Counted from the first letter of the stretch, positions 8,878 to 21,349 are shown. The stretch is 64,000 nucleotides of DNA from Enchytraeus crypticus (GCA_905160935.1 CAJHZI010000305.1:459626-523625), one strand, 5' to 3'. The notes: a model not told the origin generated them from the letters alone. Numbers and translations: made by a program.

Positions 8878-11800
8878 ATGGAAGAGGGTGGAGCTGCAAT
8901 GGCGAGAGCTGCAGAGGAAACGAGTGATACGGAGGATCAGTTTGAGGATGCCGAGGAAGAACTCTCTGATTCTCTTGCATCGTCCACGTTGACATCTAGC
9001 ACCATGAACCTCTCGGAAGCTATCATAGACGTCACGAAGGCAATGGATCTGTTCTTGAACAATCACTTTGAGCAGGCTAAGGCTATGTTTGAGGTCCACG
9101 CCAGCTCTAGTCTCTATCATGCACTTGGTTATGCCACGTGTATGTACCTGCAGGCTTCTATGACCTTCACCCCTGCACATATCCAGCTTGCCGTGAATAC
9201 CTGTCGTAAAGCCGTTCAGGTATTACAACTTACGTTTTGAATATTTATTATTACGTTTGCTCTAATATTTATGAGAAACAGTGAATTCACTTTTATCAGT
9301 GTCAGAGATGACCCCGATATTGGATAAGTTCACCATTGTGTAACAATAAAATAAAAACACCTATAGCAACTATAGTAACAACTTACATTTGAATATTTTA
9401 TTATTTTTATTTATTTGTAAAATTTACTTATTTTTGTTTTCGAAGTAGGAGCATAATTTTGTGTCGCCAAACCAGTGGCTTACTTTTGTAGGCAAACTAG
9501 TGGCTTGTTAATTTTTTGTTTCCATGCTAGTGGCCTATTTACTTTATATTTCCAGACTGATTCCTTATCTTGATTTTTCTTATAAATGCAATATCGCCTG
9601 GCAAGTTTAAGAGGAGTGCATTCAATTGAACTATTGAAAGATTGATATTATTACTATTATTATCTGTCTCTCACTCTCTCTCCCTCCATGTCTCTCTCTC
9701 TCTCTCTGTCTCTCACTCTCTCTCCCTCCATGTCTCTCTCTCTCTTTCTCTCCCTCCATGTCTCTCTCTCTCCCTCTCTCACTCTGTTTCTGTAGCTCTC
9801 TATCTCGTCCATTTGTCTCTATCTCGGCTAGACAGGAATATATGCTATTTTTCTAAACACCTATCTATATATGCGCACAGCAAAATACATTCTTTTTTAT
9901 TAGTATTTTTTTAATTAACAATGAAAACTTATATAACAGTGTCATGGCCGAACTCGGTCTTCGAGACTACTTTACAGGAAGAGTTCAATAGTCATCATGA
10001 GCTGAATAACAATTACATTTAAATTAATATCTAAACTAGTAAAAATTTCTACATATGAGAAGAACTTTATACTATCCAGCAACATGATAGGTTTCTTTTG
10101 TTATGTAGGTTTGTAATGGATTTAGACAGCGAAGCTTTGCTCCGAACATTCTGCTGAGACGAGGCAGATCTCACTGGAACGGCTTGACGCCCGTAGAGAT
10201 GCACTCGGAGCTCTGCTATGCCGACTGTCTCATCGAGAGAGCTATTCTGTCTTTCATTGAGGTAAAAGACTAAAAGTCTAATGAGTCTAAGTCTATGACT
10301 AAAGTCTAAGTTCATATCATCATCATCATCATCATCATCCTCCCTTGAATCCCAATTTAACTAGGGTCGATATAGGAATAGACTGTCTCAAATCCTCTCT
10401 GTCCCATACCATACCACTAGCCAATCCCCTAGTTGAGGCTTTTCCATTCGTTTAATTTCTAAGTTCATATCATAACATAGCATATTACTGAGGGATCAGC
10501 ATTGGACTTGAACCCTGCACCCACTGATCAGCAGACCGCAGGTGTGTCTAGTAGTGTCAGAGATCTTGCGATGCTTGTTTGAAACCCCGAGGAAATCTGT
10601 TTGCGATGGTGTAATGTATTGTAAAATCATTTTAGTAGCATATGAGGACATTTCTGGAAATAGATTGGTACTAATGATATTTCTATTTCTAGTTTCTTCT
10701 CTAAGATAAAACTCCTGGTAAGGGGAGATCTAGATAACATCAGTTGCTAGAATCCTCTATTAGCAGGTTTTTATTGGTAGAGGCTGGACTTGTTTGGGCA
10801 GTGGTTAGCTAAGTCTTATTTCTAACTAGAATTTATGATGAGTTGTCAAAATATGTTACTGACCGGATGAAAATTTCATAAGTTTTATTGTAAAAAGATG
10901 TTTCTGAAAGAGAATGTGATAAACTTAACTGTTAAAATGTATTACTTGTAGAATACTGCTGATAGGATTAAAATCTGACAAGTGTTATTATTTGTCCTAT
11001 AACTGCTTTACTAACAGGATGAGAATATTGTAAGTTTTTATATATATTGTTTTATCAGCAGGATGAAAATATTGTAAGTTTTTATTAATATTATTTTATT
11101 AACAGGATGAAAATTTTGTAAGTTTTTATATATCCGATCCGCACCATCTGTTTTTATATATCTGATCCGCGGTTGAGTATCTTACCGACTTCGCCACTGG
11201 CTCCAGCCAGTGGCGAAGTCGGTAAGATACTCAACCGCGGATCAGATGGTGTAGGGTTCAAATCCTGGGCTCGCCTGTCACTGACATCGATCTTGAGTGA
11301 GGAAAACGTTAACCTTAGCTTTAGCTTTAGCTTTTTATATATTGTTTTACTAACAGGATTAAAATATTGTATGTTTTTATTTACATTACTTTACTAAGAG
11401 GATGAGAATATTGTAAGTTTTAATATATATTGTTTTACTAACTGGATGAAAATATTGTTAGTTTATATATATTTGTTTGGAATGTCTCAATAGCGCAATG
11501 GTTAAGGGTGTAGATAACGTCATGAAGTTTTAAATGACAGACCCAGAGGTGAATCGAACTCTCGTGGGTTCAATTCTCAGCCGCGCTGATCTGAGAGTAA
11601 AATCTTGGACATTCACTGGACTGGCAACACGGAAAATGGACAAAATTGCCTAACGGATGTAACATGTGGTATTAAAAGTGATAGATATCAACATAGTTGA
11701 TCATTTCACTATAATGCGTGTTATTATTGTGCTATTATTTTGACTAACAGGATGAGAATATGATGAGTTTTATTCGAGGGGCGCTGAAGATAAAAACGTG

Positions 11801-14800
11801 TTTTAACTCGTACAAAGAATGCCAGAAGATTCTAGAGAAGCGAGACTGGAAGCTTCAAGAACTTCTGACCAATGGAAAGGCTGCGTCTAATTCATCGCCC
11901 AGGCACTGTGATCCTGAAGAATTGCAACAGTTTCAGGCGGGTGTTGCCATGGGCAACGGAATGTTCAAACTCATGATCTCTCTGCTACCTTCCAAGGTAT
12001 CAGTTAGTCAGTCAGTTAGTCAGTCAGACAGTCAGTCAGTCAATTAGTCTGTCTGTCAGTCAGTCAGTCAGTCAGTCAATTAGTCTGTCAGTAAGACAGA
12101 CAGTCTATCAGACAGTTGGTGAATGAGTCAGTCAGTCAATCAGTCAAACAGTCAGTCTGTAACGCTGTCTGGCAATCAGTCAATCAGTCACTATGACTTG
12201 CTCTATGCTAACCTGTTCTTTTGTTCAAATCTTAAATTAAAGTATTTGTTTTCTAGATATTTCAATAAACTATAGCATCAAAACAGAAATTTATTTACAA
12301 ATACAAATATTGGCCTCTACGTGTTATAACAACATAACAAAAATTAGAGTGCTACAGTCATCAATGACAACATCGAGCACTATTGAGACAAAATCAAGCC
12401 GGCGAGCATAAAGAAGGTCCAAAAATGGTGCAAATTGCCAACTCCAGATAATCAGTTCAAAGTTTCAGTGTTTATTGGTACTTATGTGGGTATGATTGTG
12501 TATGTGCAGATATTGAAGCTGCTGGAGTTTGTAGGATTCTCAGGTGACAGAGCATCAGGTCTGAGGGACCTAGAGCTGGGAGCCTCTCTGTCCAACACTC
12601 TGAGGGGACCTCTCTGTTGTATGGCTCTCGTCACCTACCACTGCTTCATTACTTACATGCTAGGTGAGGCCAGAGTCATGTTTAGTTTACGTGTGTTTAA
12701 TGTTTGTTTTTCTTGTTTAGTTTATTTGTATTTAATGTTTGATTTTCTTGCTTAGTTTAGATCCACGCGTATTTAATGTTAGTTCGTTTTCATGCTTAGT
12801 TTACGTATGTTTAATGTTAGTTTGTTTTTCTTGCTTAGTTTAGATCTACGCGTATTTAATGTTAGTTTGTTTTTCTTGCTTAGTTTACATGTATTTAATA
12901 TTAGTTTGTTTTTCTTGCTTAGTTTACGGGTATTTAATGTTAGTTTGTTTTCCTGCTTAGTTTATGTGTATTTAACGTTTGTTTGATTCTCTTGTTTAGT
13001 TTACGTTTATTTAATACAATTTACAGTTTATGTTGTGCCTCATAATTGCAGAATAAACACTGTCTTTGACAGTAGTGATAGTAGTATTTTAATTGAAATG
13101 CTTTTGGAAAATTAAACCGTTTTTGTGGCGTATTGTGTCACTATTTAAAATATTATCCTAGAAATCCGTTGATTCGTTGTCCTCATAATTAAAACATTGT
13201 TGACTTATTGATTAACCGATTTACCTCATTTCAGTACCGATTAGCTGATTAACGAATATTCTCACAATCGACTGTTGGCTGTGTATCCTAGGATCAGGGG
13301 AGGGTGACGTAGAGTTATCGGCCAGTTTGTTGGCGCAGTACGAGGAGCGCTACTCGAAGGCGGCTCTGTTCTTGTTCCTGCAAGGTCGCGTGGAGGTGTG
13401 TAGAGGAAGACTGGAGGAGGGCATTGAGAAGTACGAGCTGTCGATATCCGCTCAGAACGAGTGGAAACAGTTCCATCATCTCTGTCACTGGGAGATGATG
13501 TGGTGCTATGCCTATATGGATGATTGGGTACTGGCCATGAAGTTTGCCGAGAAGGTTTGTTCTGATTCGTCAAGTGGTAGGGCTATATTCTATCCTGGAT
13601 TATGGCTTAAGTTGTATTAAATAATGTTATTTAATTTCCCCGCTAGCTTTTACTCAGTGTGCTTTATTATTAAATTCCCATAGCTTTACTCCAGGTAAAA
13701 AGAATTATTTTCTCAGGGAATAACGCCCCGGCCCAGTAAATATCAGTCGAAGCTGGGGAAGGCATAGAGGGCCCACCTCATAAGAAGAATCCCCCAAGAA
13801 AGGAATGGTATATCACAACATAAATGAATGCCCCCAGTCCCGTTCACCCATTCATATGTGGACATGAGGAGGAAAGCGGAAGACAGAGAAGAGTGGAGGC
13901 GTTATAAACCATGGACCTGCCAGTAGGCAGTGCACTAAAAGAAAGAGAGAAATTTTACTCATTGACCTGAGTCATTTAGTCCTGAAACATGCTCCTTAAT
14001 TTCTTCCTATGGTGTTAGAGTAGTTATTGAGATTTTAGTATTTTATTTTTGAAGAATCAATGTCCAGTGAAAAATCAGTCTCAGGGAAGAATAAATGAAG
14101 AATCAGATGTCTCAATGTATTTAATTTCATCATCATCATCTCCCCTTAAATCCCACTTTAACCAGGGTTGGGATACTAATAGACTTTCCTCAATATATTT
14201 TATTTTAATTTTATTTTAACTTCAATTTAATGCATTTTAACTCTAATTTTAACTGAACTCTCAGATATCTGCTTACTAACAGGTATGACATTCAGACATT
14301 ATTATGATGTTTTCAGTTATACAACGAGAGTAGATGGAGCACGTCGACGTATGCCTATGTGAAGGCCACGTTCATGATGATGATTGAAGACGACCAATCA
14401 TCCGAAGCTCATAAACATATCAATCAACTGCTTGAACAGGTACTTGACCTAGGTACTTGGCACCTTCACACAATGCTTGAATTCTGCGCTACTGTGGTAT
14501 TTAGCACAGAGCGGCGCTTTATAAATATACTTATTTCAGTTCACTATAATGCGTGTTTACTTTTACTGTTTATTATTATTATTGTTGTTATAGTTATTAT
14601 TGAAACTGTTGTAATTTCTGGAACCGTAACTCATTGAGTTTTCTTCAGGTGTATACTATTGGAAAAAACTATTATTACTATTATAATTATTTTAAAAGAA
14701 TTATTTATTACATGAAAACATTCCTGTGTGGGATCTGGGTCACTGAAGAATAGACCAATCATTAATTACACGCGTCATAGGAGGCGACTAAATAAGAACT

Positions 14801-17569
14801 GAGGAAGGCAACGGGAAACCAACTCAGAAGCCATATTTTTCCCAAGATACTGTGTTAACTTCATTATTAGTCCATTTGAAGAGGCTGCGTTACTTCAATA
14901 TTAATCCATATGAAGCGACTGCGTTACTTCATTATTAATCCATATGAAGCGACTGCGTTACTTCATTATTAATCCATATGAAGCGACTGCATTACTTCAT
15001 TATTAATCCATATGAAGAGGTGCATTACTTCATAACTAATCCACATGAAGAGACTGTGTTACTTTAATTATTAATCCATATGAAGAGACTGCGTTACTTC
15101 AATATTAATCCATATGAAGAGCCTGCGTTACTTCATTATTAATCCACAGAAAGAGACTGTGTTACTTCATTATTAATCCATATATAGATACTGCATTACT
15201 TTATTATTATTAATCCACATGAAGAGACTGCAGTGTTTATTTCAAAGGTTCCTAAGAACGTTCAGCGCAGAGCGGGCAAGTCGATACCGGTGGAGAAGTT
15301 TGCGGTGAAGAAGGTGACGAGGTACTTCGCTCAGAAGGAGAGACTGGTGCTGGCCGCTCACGAACTCTTCTACATCTGGAGCGCCTGCATGATCGTGGGC
15401 AAAACCAAGGAGACCACTGACATTGCCTTAGCGAAGGTGATTACTAGTAAGCCTTTGTAGCACCCAAGTATCTCTTTATTTATTTAAATTTATTTCAAGC
15501 TGTGTGATGGTTGTAGGCTGGTAAAGCTAATGTTAACGTCAGTTTCCTCATTCGAAAGCAATGTCAGTGATGGGCGAGCGCAGGATTTGTACCTCACACA
15601 TACTGATCCGCGGTGGAATATCTTACCTGTGTTTTCTCTTTGTAGTTTTTTTCATGTATTTTCTCTATGTACTCTATTTTGTCTATGTACTTTCCCTACG
15701 TTCTTCTGAAGGATAATTTGTTAGACACAAAAAGAGCTTAACTGCTCAGCAGATGTACTGATAAATGCACTAAGCTGATAACTGTGAGTGTAACAACGAC
15801 TGCAGGTAGAGAAAGCTTTGTCAGACGTGAGACGAGATCGAGACCGTCTGCTGCACTATGCTGATGACTTTGCTCTCGCTACGTTCCTCAAGGGAGTTCT
15901 ACTGCGCCTCAAGGGCAGCATGGCAGAGGCTGAACTATGTCTCAAAGAGGTGCGAAAACTCATTTAGTAATCCTCACTGTTTCCTTCTCGATAACTCAGG
16001 TTCTGTAAAACATAACATAACGGCACACTGGGTCAGGAAGCACAGATGCTTGTTTAAGACCCATTTCCTCCTTCCTCTCCATGGTTATTAGTAATTGTTG
16101 CCTTTTGATTGCACATCAATTGCAGCTGGCGCGGATTTAAGAATAACCTTCCATCACCCTGGAATTTTTTCCTTCCTAAGCTTTTACCAACACTCAGTCT
16201 TCCAAGGTGGTCACCCACAAAGTACTAACCGAGGTCGATGCAGTTTAACTTCGATAATTGACGCGCAACTAAACCAAGTGCACTAATCCCGCCGTCAGTG
16301 CCTTGAACTGGCCTTGACCTCAGTACTATCATCATCATCATCATCATTATATTCCCTCCAGTTTACCGAGGATCGAGAAGTTGTCCTCAGTACTGTGTAT
16401 TTAGATATATACTGGAATGAGCATATTGCAAGTTTATTTATAGTTTATCTCTGAGCTGTTTTATTGTTACTGACATGTTTTAGCCTGTTTAATATAGAAA
16501 ACTAACTCGCTCAAAGTATTTATTGCTATTTATGTGAAATATTTTTACTGAGTTTAGAAAAGTTAAGAATGGTGCAACTAAATCTGTATGTATTCTACAG
16601 GAGCTGACCAAGACAGCTGCTGAGGAAGGACTGACAATTTAGGATAAGGCTATGAACTCTAAATGCAAATATTTTCTACTTATTGTGATATTGTATATGT
16701 ATATACAATTTAAGCCTGTTGTAATGGTCAGTACGTTAAAAGTTTACCTTGAGATGTGATTAATGGTAGAAAATAAGTGCAATAGAATTATTGTAAGCGT
16801 TATAAGTGGCCATGTTATGCTCTATCATTTCTTTTGTTTAATTTACTAGTAGATTCTTTAAACACTCGGTAGCATTATACACTGGTTGTTGATAGCTTCT
16901 GTATTTCTGTAGGTATTGAGTCTGGATAAGGATGTGACACAAGACAGATATCTACTGCCGTCAGCTCTCTATGAACTCTCTCTAATCCACCTGGAGATGG
17001 GAAGGTTAGCGAGATGATAAATTACCATTGTAATATAATACTAATAAAATGATACAATATGGTTATGGTTATCCATCATTGATAGTATAATATAATACTA
17101 ACAAAATGATACAATATGGTTATGGTCATTTGTTGTGAAGTAGCTTATCTCGTAATTACAAAGCTCACTACTTGCTGCTTATAACGCTTGCCAGTAATCT
17201 TTAATCGTATGAGAACGCTTTTCTTAAGTCAAAGGAATATCCTTGTTAAAGGATTAAATATATGAAGAAAACCGAAGGAGTTCAGGTTCTTTGTTCATGT
17301 TGTTATTCTGTTGTTGTTATTATGTTATTGTCATTCAGTTGTTGTTATTCTGTTGTTGTTAATCTGCTGTTGTTACACTGTTATTGTTTAGATTGAGCGA
17401 AGCTAAGCAAGTTATCCACAATGCTAAGCACAACTACAAGGGTTACTCGCTCGAGTCGAAGGTCTTGTTCCGCATTCATTCCATAGAGTCGCGCATCAAG
17501 TCTACTGCGGACGCTTCTAGCCCAACCTCTTCTAAATCTTCCTCCAGCTCGAACTCTCTCTCTGCCTAA
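8878..17569 (+). CDS. TTC39-family TPR protein, copy A (10 exons, 627 aa)
   Basis: Complete gene. Exons: 8878-9219, 10109-10261, 11751-11996, 12510-12663, 13292-13554, 14317-14439, 15248-15436, 15806-15949, 16913-17004, 17392-17569; all phases join and the sum is 628 codons with stop. Exon order matches copy B exactly. Landmarks: N-terminal acidic stretch, then MDLFLNNHFEQAKAMFE and YHALGYATCMYLQASMTF (about residues 55-100); ELCYADCLIERAILSF (about 150); DENMMSFIRGALKIKTCFNS (166); LLEFVGFSGDRASGLRDLEL (252); KAALFLFLQGRVEVCRGRLE and EWKQFHHLCHWEMMWCYAYM (320-370); VEKALSDVRRDRDRLLHYAD (491); C-terminal NYKGYSLESKVLFRI. These follow the DUF3808/IML2-type TTC39 family end to end. The protein is probably soluble; no signal peptide or TM segment is seen. 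Members are TPR scaffolds and mammalian TTC39B affects LXR turnover; the role here is unknown. The start is the first in-frame ATG giving an acidic TTC39-like N-terminus. Confidence 0.92.
9663..9810. repeat. (TC)n-rich imperfect repeat in intron 1 of copy A
   Basis: Repeats of 'tctctcactctctctccctccatg'. The open frame across it is compositional. Confidence 0.95.
10316..10480 (+). repeat. CAT-flanked interspersed repeat, copy 2
   Basis: (ATC)n followed by 'cccaatttaactagggt', 'aatagactgtctcaaa' and 'cttttccattcgttta'. It lies about 55 bp downstream of the exon 2 donor of TTC39 copy A. Confidence 0.75.
11011..11470 (+). repeat. 44-bp array of exon-3 splice-acceptor copies
   Basis: Six clear units at a 44-bp period (gatgagaatatt blocks start at 11018, 11062, 11106, 11357, 11401, 11445), interrupted by a SINE. 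Each resembles 'ctaacag' + 'gatgagaata', the acceptor and first codons of the true exon 3 at 11751. In most units the next exon bases have become gtaagt, a consensus donor. Older, weaker units appear near 10866 and 10965. Confidence 0.85.
11161..11335 (+). repeat. SINE family B, copy 1, with palindromic 5' end
   Basis: Plus-oriented SINE B: 'tggcgaagtcggtaagatac', then 'ggttcaaatcctgggctcgc', a 'gtcactgacatcg...gagtgagg' body and a tail of repeated 'tttagc'. Its first 42 bp are present as a perfect inverted copy at 11161-11202, opposite 11205-11246. It lies inside the 44-bp splice-site array. Confidence 0.85.
11487..11737 (+). repeat. SINE family A, copy 3
   Basis: Nearly full-length copy: head 'caatagcgcaatggttaagg', B-box-like 'gggttcaattctcagccg', body and the 'gatcatttcactataatgcg' tail. 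It ends 14 bp before exon 3 of TTC39 copy A, so that exon's polypyrimidine region abuts the insertion. Confidence 0.9.
12000..12200. repeat. (CAGT)n tetranucleotide array
   Basis: Imperfect CAGT/CAAT repeats beginning immediately after the exon 3 donor of TTC39 copy A. Confidence 0.95.
12330..12470 (-). mobile_element. LINE 3'-end fragment
   Basis: Minus-oriented copy of the LINE 3' UTR (attagagtgctacagtcatc ... ccagataatcagttcaaag) in intron 3 of TTC39 copy A. Confidence 0.8.
12685..13010. repeat. About 39-bp minisatellite, eight copies
   Basis: Unit 'ttagtttacgtgtatttaat' + 'gttagtttgtttttcttgc', beginning shortly after the exon 4 donor of TTC39 copy A. Confidence 0.9.
13850..13957 (+). 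mobile_element. LINE RT C-terminal tail fragment (repeat family F), copy 1
   Basis: Shared block 'gtggacatgaggaggaaagc' ... 'atggacctgccagtaggcag' ... 'tgcacta' plus a purine tail. In frame it reads like the C-terminus of a non-LTR reverse transcriptase (RKAEDREEWRRY..W.CQ*). Further copies are at 36800, 59456 and 59571. Confidence 0.6.
14130..14200 (+). repeat. CAT-flanked interspersed repeat, copy 3
   Basis: Short copy: 'catcatcatctccccttaaatcc...aaccagggttgggatac...atagact'. It lies in intron 5 of TTC39 copy A. Confidence 0.6.
14878..15232. repeat. 33-34-bp minisatellite, about eleven copies
   Basis: Unit 'gcgttacttcattattaatc' + 'catatgaagagact' ending 15 bp before exon 7 of TTC39 copy A. 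It shares no sequence with the exon. Confidence 0.95.
15513..15627 (-). repeat. SINE family B, copy 2
   Basis: Minus-oriented: 'gtaaagctaatgttaacgtc', 'cattcgaaagcaatgtcag', 'actgatccgcggtgg'. Intron 7 of TTC39 copy A. Confidence 0.85.
16008..16092 (+). repeat. Short interspersed repeat 'cactgggtca' family
   Basis: 'cataacataac..cacactgggtcaggaagcac' and 'ttgtttaagaccca' recur at 43303-43375. Two copies in the window, of unknown class. Confidence 0.5.
16325..16392 (+). repeat. CAT-flanked interspersed repeat, copy 4 (degenerate)
   Basis: (ATC)n then 'tattccctccagtttaccgagg', a weak match to the family core. Confidence 0.4.
16601..16642 (+). CDS. Candidate alternative terminal exon of TTC39 copy A
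   Basis: After a good acceptor (attctacag), 13 codons continue in the exact phase of exon 8 and encode ELTKTAAEEGLTI before TAG. If used instead of exons 9-10, the protein would end about 77 residues early. Base composition looks coding (GAG CTG ACC AAG) amid AT-rich intron. No polyadenylation signal is obvious nearby and copy B has no counterpart I can see, so it may be a chance open stretch. Confidence 0.25.
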   Translation, partial: ELTKTAAEEGLTI

Positions 17570-17589
17570 ACTCTAGTAAAATCTTCTTT

Positions 17590-17840
17590 CCCTAATACCA
17601 TTGGTTAAATCTTATCGCGGTGTAACCAGTGGTTAAATCTTCATTCAATTTAACCTTTCGTTAAATCTTATATCAGTATAACCAATGGTATAACATAACT
17701 AGTGGTTAAATCTTATCTTAGTAAAACCAGTGGTTAAATCTTATTTCAGTATATCCAATGGTTGAATCCTATATCAGTATAACCATTGGTTAAATCTTTT
17801 CTCAGTATAAATCTTCTTTCCCTATAACCTGTGTTTAAAT
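17590..17840. repeat. About 30-36-bp imperfect tandem repeat after copy A stop
   Basis: Unit resembling 'aaccagtggttaaatcttat' + 'ctcagtat', about seven copies, starting 20 bp after the stop and so probably in the 3' UTR. Confidence 0.85.
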
Positions 17841-20460
17841 CGTATCTAGATATAAGCTTTGTCTAAAGAATTTCCTGCACAGTTTATTCATATTTAACGA
17901 ATCCAATTTCTAACGTGCCTATCATATTAACTGGTATTCCTTACCAGTTATTTTTTCTGTTGAAATTTCTTCTAATATCATCTACCCACTTTTCCATTTC
18001 CTATAGATTTGTCTCTTATTTAAACCACGTTTGTAAAAAATTCCTTCTATATTTTTTATGTATTACTGAAGTTTTTCTTTTTACTAAAAGCTCTGGCTAA
18101 AGCGAGCATCCTAGGATCTAGTTCATAAAAATGCCAGGAGATGGAGCGAATTAAATTTGGAGCTGACAAGGCTAATAAATTTTTATTGGGCAATCATACT
18201 GCAATGTTTATTTGCTTCTTAGAAAACCAGACTTTTTGAGGCGTTTATATTAATTTAAAGTGTCGCTAGATATTTACGAAATTGTGCACATGATATTTTG
18301 TCATGATATTATCTCTGATTTGTACGATCCATTGTATGTTAGTGATCGTAGCGTATGTTAGTGTCTGTTTTGTATATCTGCAGTCACTTTGTTATCAAAC
18401 CAATTGTCAGGATTAGTGAGTTTTAAGTAGTTAGATAGAGATTGGATTTTTAGAGATTTTATGTCTTGAACCTGTTAACGAAGCCTATAATGTGATAGGC
18501 ATTTAACAAGAATTACCGGGCGTTTCATTGTACACTTATTTTGTGTGCATGTATATTAATATTTCTGCATAAAACATTTTTTGTGATGCTATTGTAGGAA
18601 ATGGAACCAAATAAAAACTAGGAGAGCAATCGCTTTAAAAAAATTAAGGACCACCGTAATAATGTGCATGAGAATTATTGTAGAATAATTTATAACTAGT
18701 CATTCCCTAATGCTGGATCATGCAAATTAATATCACATAAACTTAATGCTACACTTGAGTCTACTAGCTCAGATACAGGGGAAGGCAATGGTTAACCATC
18801 TCAGAACCTTTATTTTCTGACGCCAAGGAGTAAATTATAGCAGGAAGAATATGATAAGATACGGATTTCAACAATCTCCATTATTACAAATTGATTAGGA
18901 GACCATTGTAAGGATGAAAATCTTTGTGTCTTGCTAACATTGGAGCATGGTGTAACTGCCTAAGAGCAGTGTCTATGATAGGCAATTTATTAAGAAGGTC
19001 AAGCAAAGCCTGCCATATAAAGCACACCTCGTGTAGGCCTCCTGTAGCTAGGCCTATAATAGGTAAGGCTTCATTAGGTAATTGGTAAGCTTACTGTAGT
19101 TGAGTATATCTCTAGTTGGATTAGGTAGGACTACTCTAGGAAAACGTGTTATCGTTGTCTATGTTGTTAATTGCTGTGATCATGTGCGTTATGTCTGATA
19201 TAATTAAGTTTGTTTGAGGTTGTAAAGCTGCGTTTAACTTCCTTTTCCACATACATACATACAGTCAGTTAAGAATTCCTGCAGGAATTTGTAATCTGTT
19301 GATCTTGCTTAGCAGACAGGATTCTTACCTCTTCTGAGTTACCATTGATACGTGTTGACATTGTTAGCTGTTGTTAATCTGTAACTGAAGATTTAACACC
19401 ATGATCCTCGTCCGATGATGATGTCAGACTCGTGATATTTCCTAGGCTACATATACACTATCTGTGACGACGGATGTATGATAGACTTTATTACTACTGA
19501 TTTCTACTCAGTCTGTCACACTATGTTAATATAAGTGCGTAGTTGGTGCCGCTGTATATAGATGTGTACAGCTCAATGACAACGGGAATTTGTCGTTCAT
19601 TTCTTTATCTAGTGATGACATCCAGGTGTTTCTTACGTGTATGTGATATTATCATATTATCATCATCTACCATTGATTTTCATTTTATCTAGCATCGGGA
19701 TTCGAATAAACCTTTAAACATTTCCTTGTCGTTTAGAAAATTTTGAAGCAAATTTCTGAAGCCTTGGCGCTCACCAATCGAATGCCCTTTCTGACGTTGG
19801 CTTGAATCTTAGTGCTTTATCGCATTTTACGACACGTGCACACAACGGTTGATCTATTCTTCAGAAACCCGGTCGTAACACGGGTAATTACCATATCATT
19901 TTTGATATTGAAATTCTTATAATAAACGGTTGATGTTAATTGCTAGTATTGAATTGGTAGCATAATGTAGCTGGTATCATACTTGCCTGACAAGTTGTCG
20001 AAGTTTGGTTCGAATCCTAGTAGATAGTCTCTGACAGTGCCGACGAGAGCACAGGAAACATCTTCACATGAACGACAGACTTATTCATTTGAAGTGTTGG
20101 TAATTTCTCTCATTGTATTTCCGCACTGTAACGTAGTTCTATGTTGATGTTTTTAACAGACTTGACAAGGATTTTATTGACATATGCCGAGTTTTCGTCG
20201 ATTTTATTCCCAAGCAGATATTACTTTAAATACAATTTCGTCTATTGTTAATTTGTTGTTTGTCTACCAGTGTAATTGACATAGGTTTAATTCTATAACA
20301 ATATAGCAAATGGTTACAATAATGTTTTTGTAGGCTTATAGATTTATTACTATATGCATTATTAACCTTTTGCTATAAACGAAAGGTACTTATTAAGTTG
20401 TTGCTTATTTTGCTATATTTACTATAAGTATTTTGGTGTACAATTAATGTGTTTCAGTTG
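17841..20460. other. Spacer without recognisable gene
   Basis: AT-rich sequence between TTC39 copies A and B. Both strands are stop-rich, with no motif-bearing frame. The only structure noted is a tRNA-like segment around 19960-20035 (B-box-like ggttcgaatcc), possibly an old SINE head. Confidence 0.6.
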
Positions 20461-20470
20461 TAATTTTATG

Positions 20471-20474
<4 letters not shown>

Positions 20475-20515
<41 letters not shown>
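20475..20515. repeat. (AT)n microsatellite
   Basis: About 40 bp of TA dinucleotide. Confidence 0.95.
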
Positions 20516-20516
<1 letters not shown>

Positions 20517-21349
20517 TAACACCATATTTTTTACATTACTGAGTTTGGCTAATAGTTAACTATTTATAGTTTTGCCATTCTCTTGTTCCCACCAGACTTG
20601 ACGAATCTACTACAATGAGCAATGCTGAGACTTTACCTGAGACTTTACCTGAGACTTTACTTTAACTGAGACTTAGCACGGATCTATGACGTCTTCACTC
20701 TCTAAGTCTTAGCTGTAATATCGCATACGATTTTTATCTACGCACTAATTTGGATGTACTGATTAATACGTACTATTTCAATTTATCCTTTAAATGATTA
20801 ATTAATTAACTAATTAATTTAATCCGTGCTCGCCACTGATCTGGATTACTTCATTTTGCTTGTACCTGTTTCTGCTTTTTTTCTATTCCTATGTTAATTA
20901 TTTGATCTAGTTGCCCCACCGGTTGTGGTCTTTGTTCTGTAAGTTCGCTGATATGGTATTGGTTCTCTGCATCATATTGCATGACTGTGTAATTGTTTAA
21001 CAGCGTGGTATAGTTGTATATGTCCAGTGTGTACAGCAAGTTGAGCGTGTACAATTCCTTTTGTACACGCCGTTGTACGTAAACGTTTAACAAACGATGT
21101 TAAACATGATGTTTAACACCGTTTGTACGATGTTTTTGCACTTCTTCTATTGAAGTAGACTAACCTGTAATTAATTGTTTGAATGAAGATAAATTGATGT
21201 TTTTGATAGCAATCAAAATTAGTAAAAAAAGTAGTTGATTGGTATTTTTTATACCAATCAATCATGTTACATAAGACATGGGCACTAATCGTGTTGTAGG
21301 CACAAATTTGCTTCCACATGATTGCATACCCTATTTATACATTACTCCG

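Noticed and set aside
13262..13573. Minus-strand 103-residue frame over TTC39 A exon 5
   Set aside because: Antisense shadow of a well-supported exon. The same applies to minus-strand frames over exon 1 (8866-9180), copy B exon 5 (28675-29037), and plus-strand frames over the CH25H-like A exons.
19955..20035. tRNA gene
   Set aside because: A- and B-box-like segments are present, but no acceptor or anticodon stem can be paired; at most a SINE head. The similar segment at about 31020-31080 fails in the same way.
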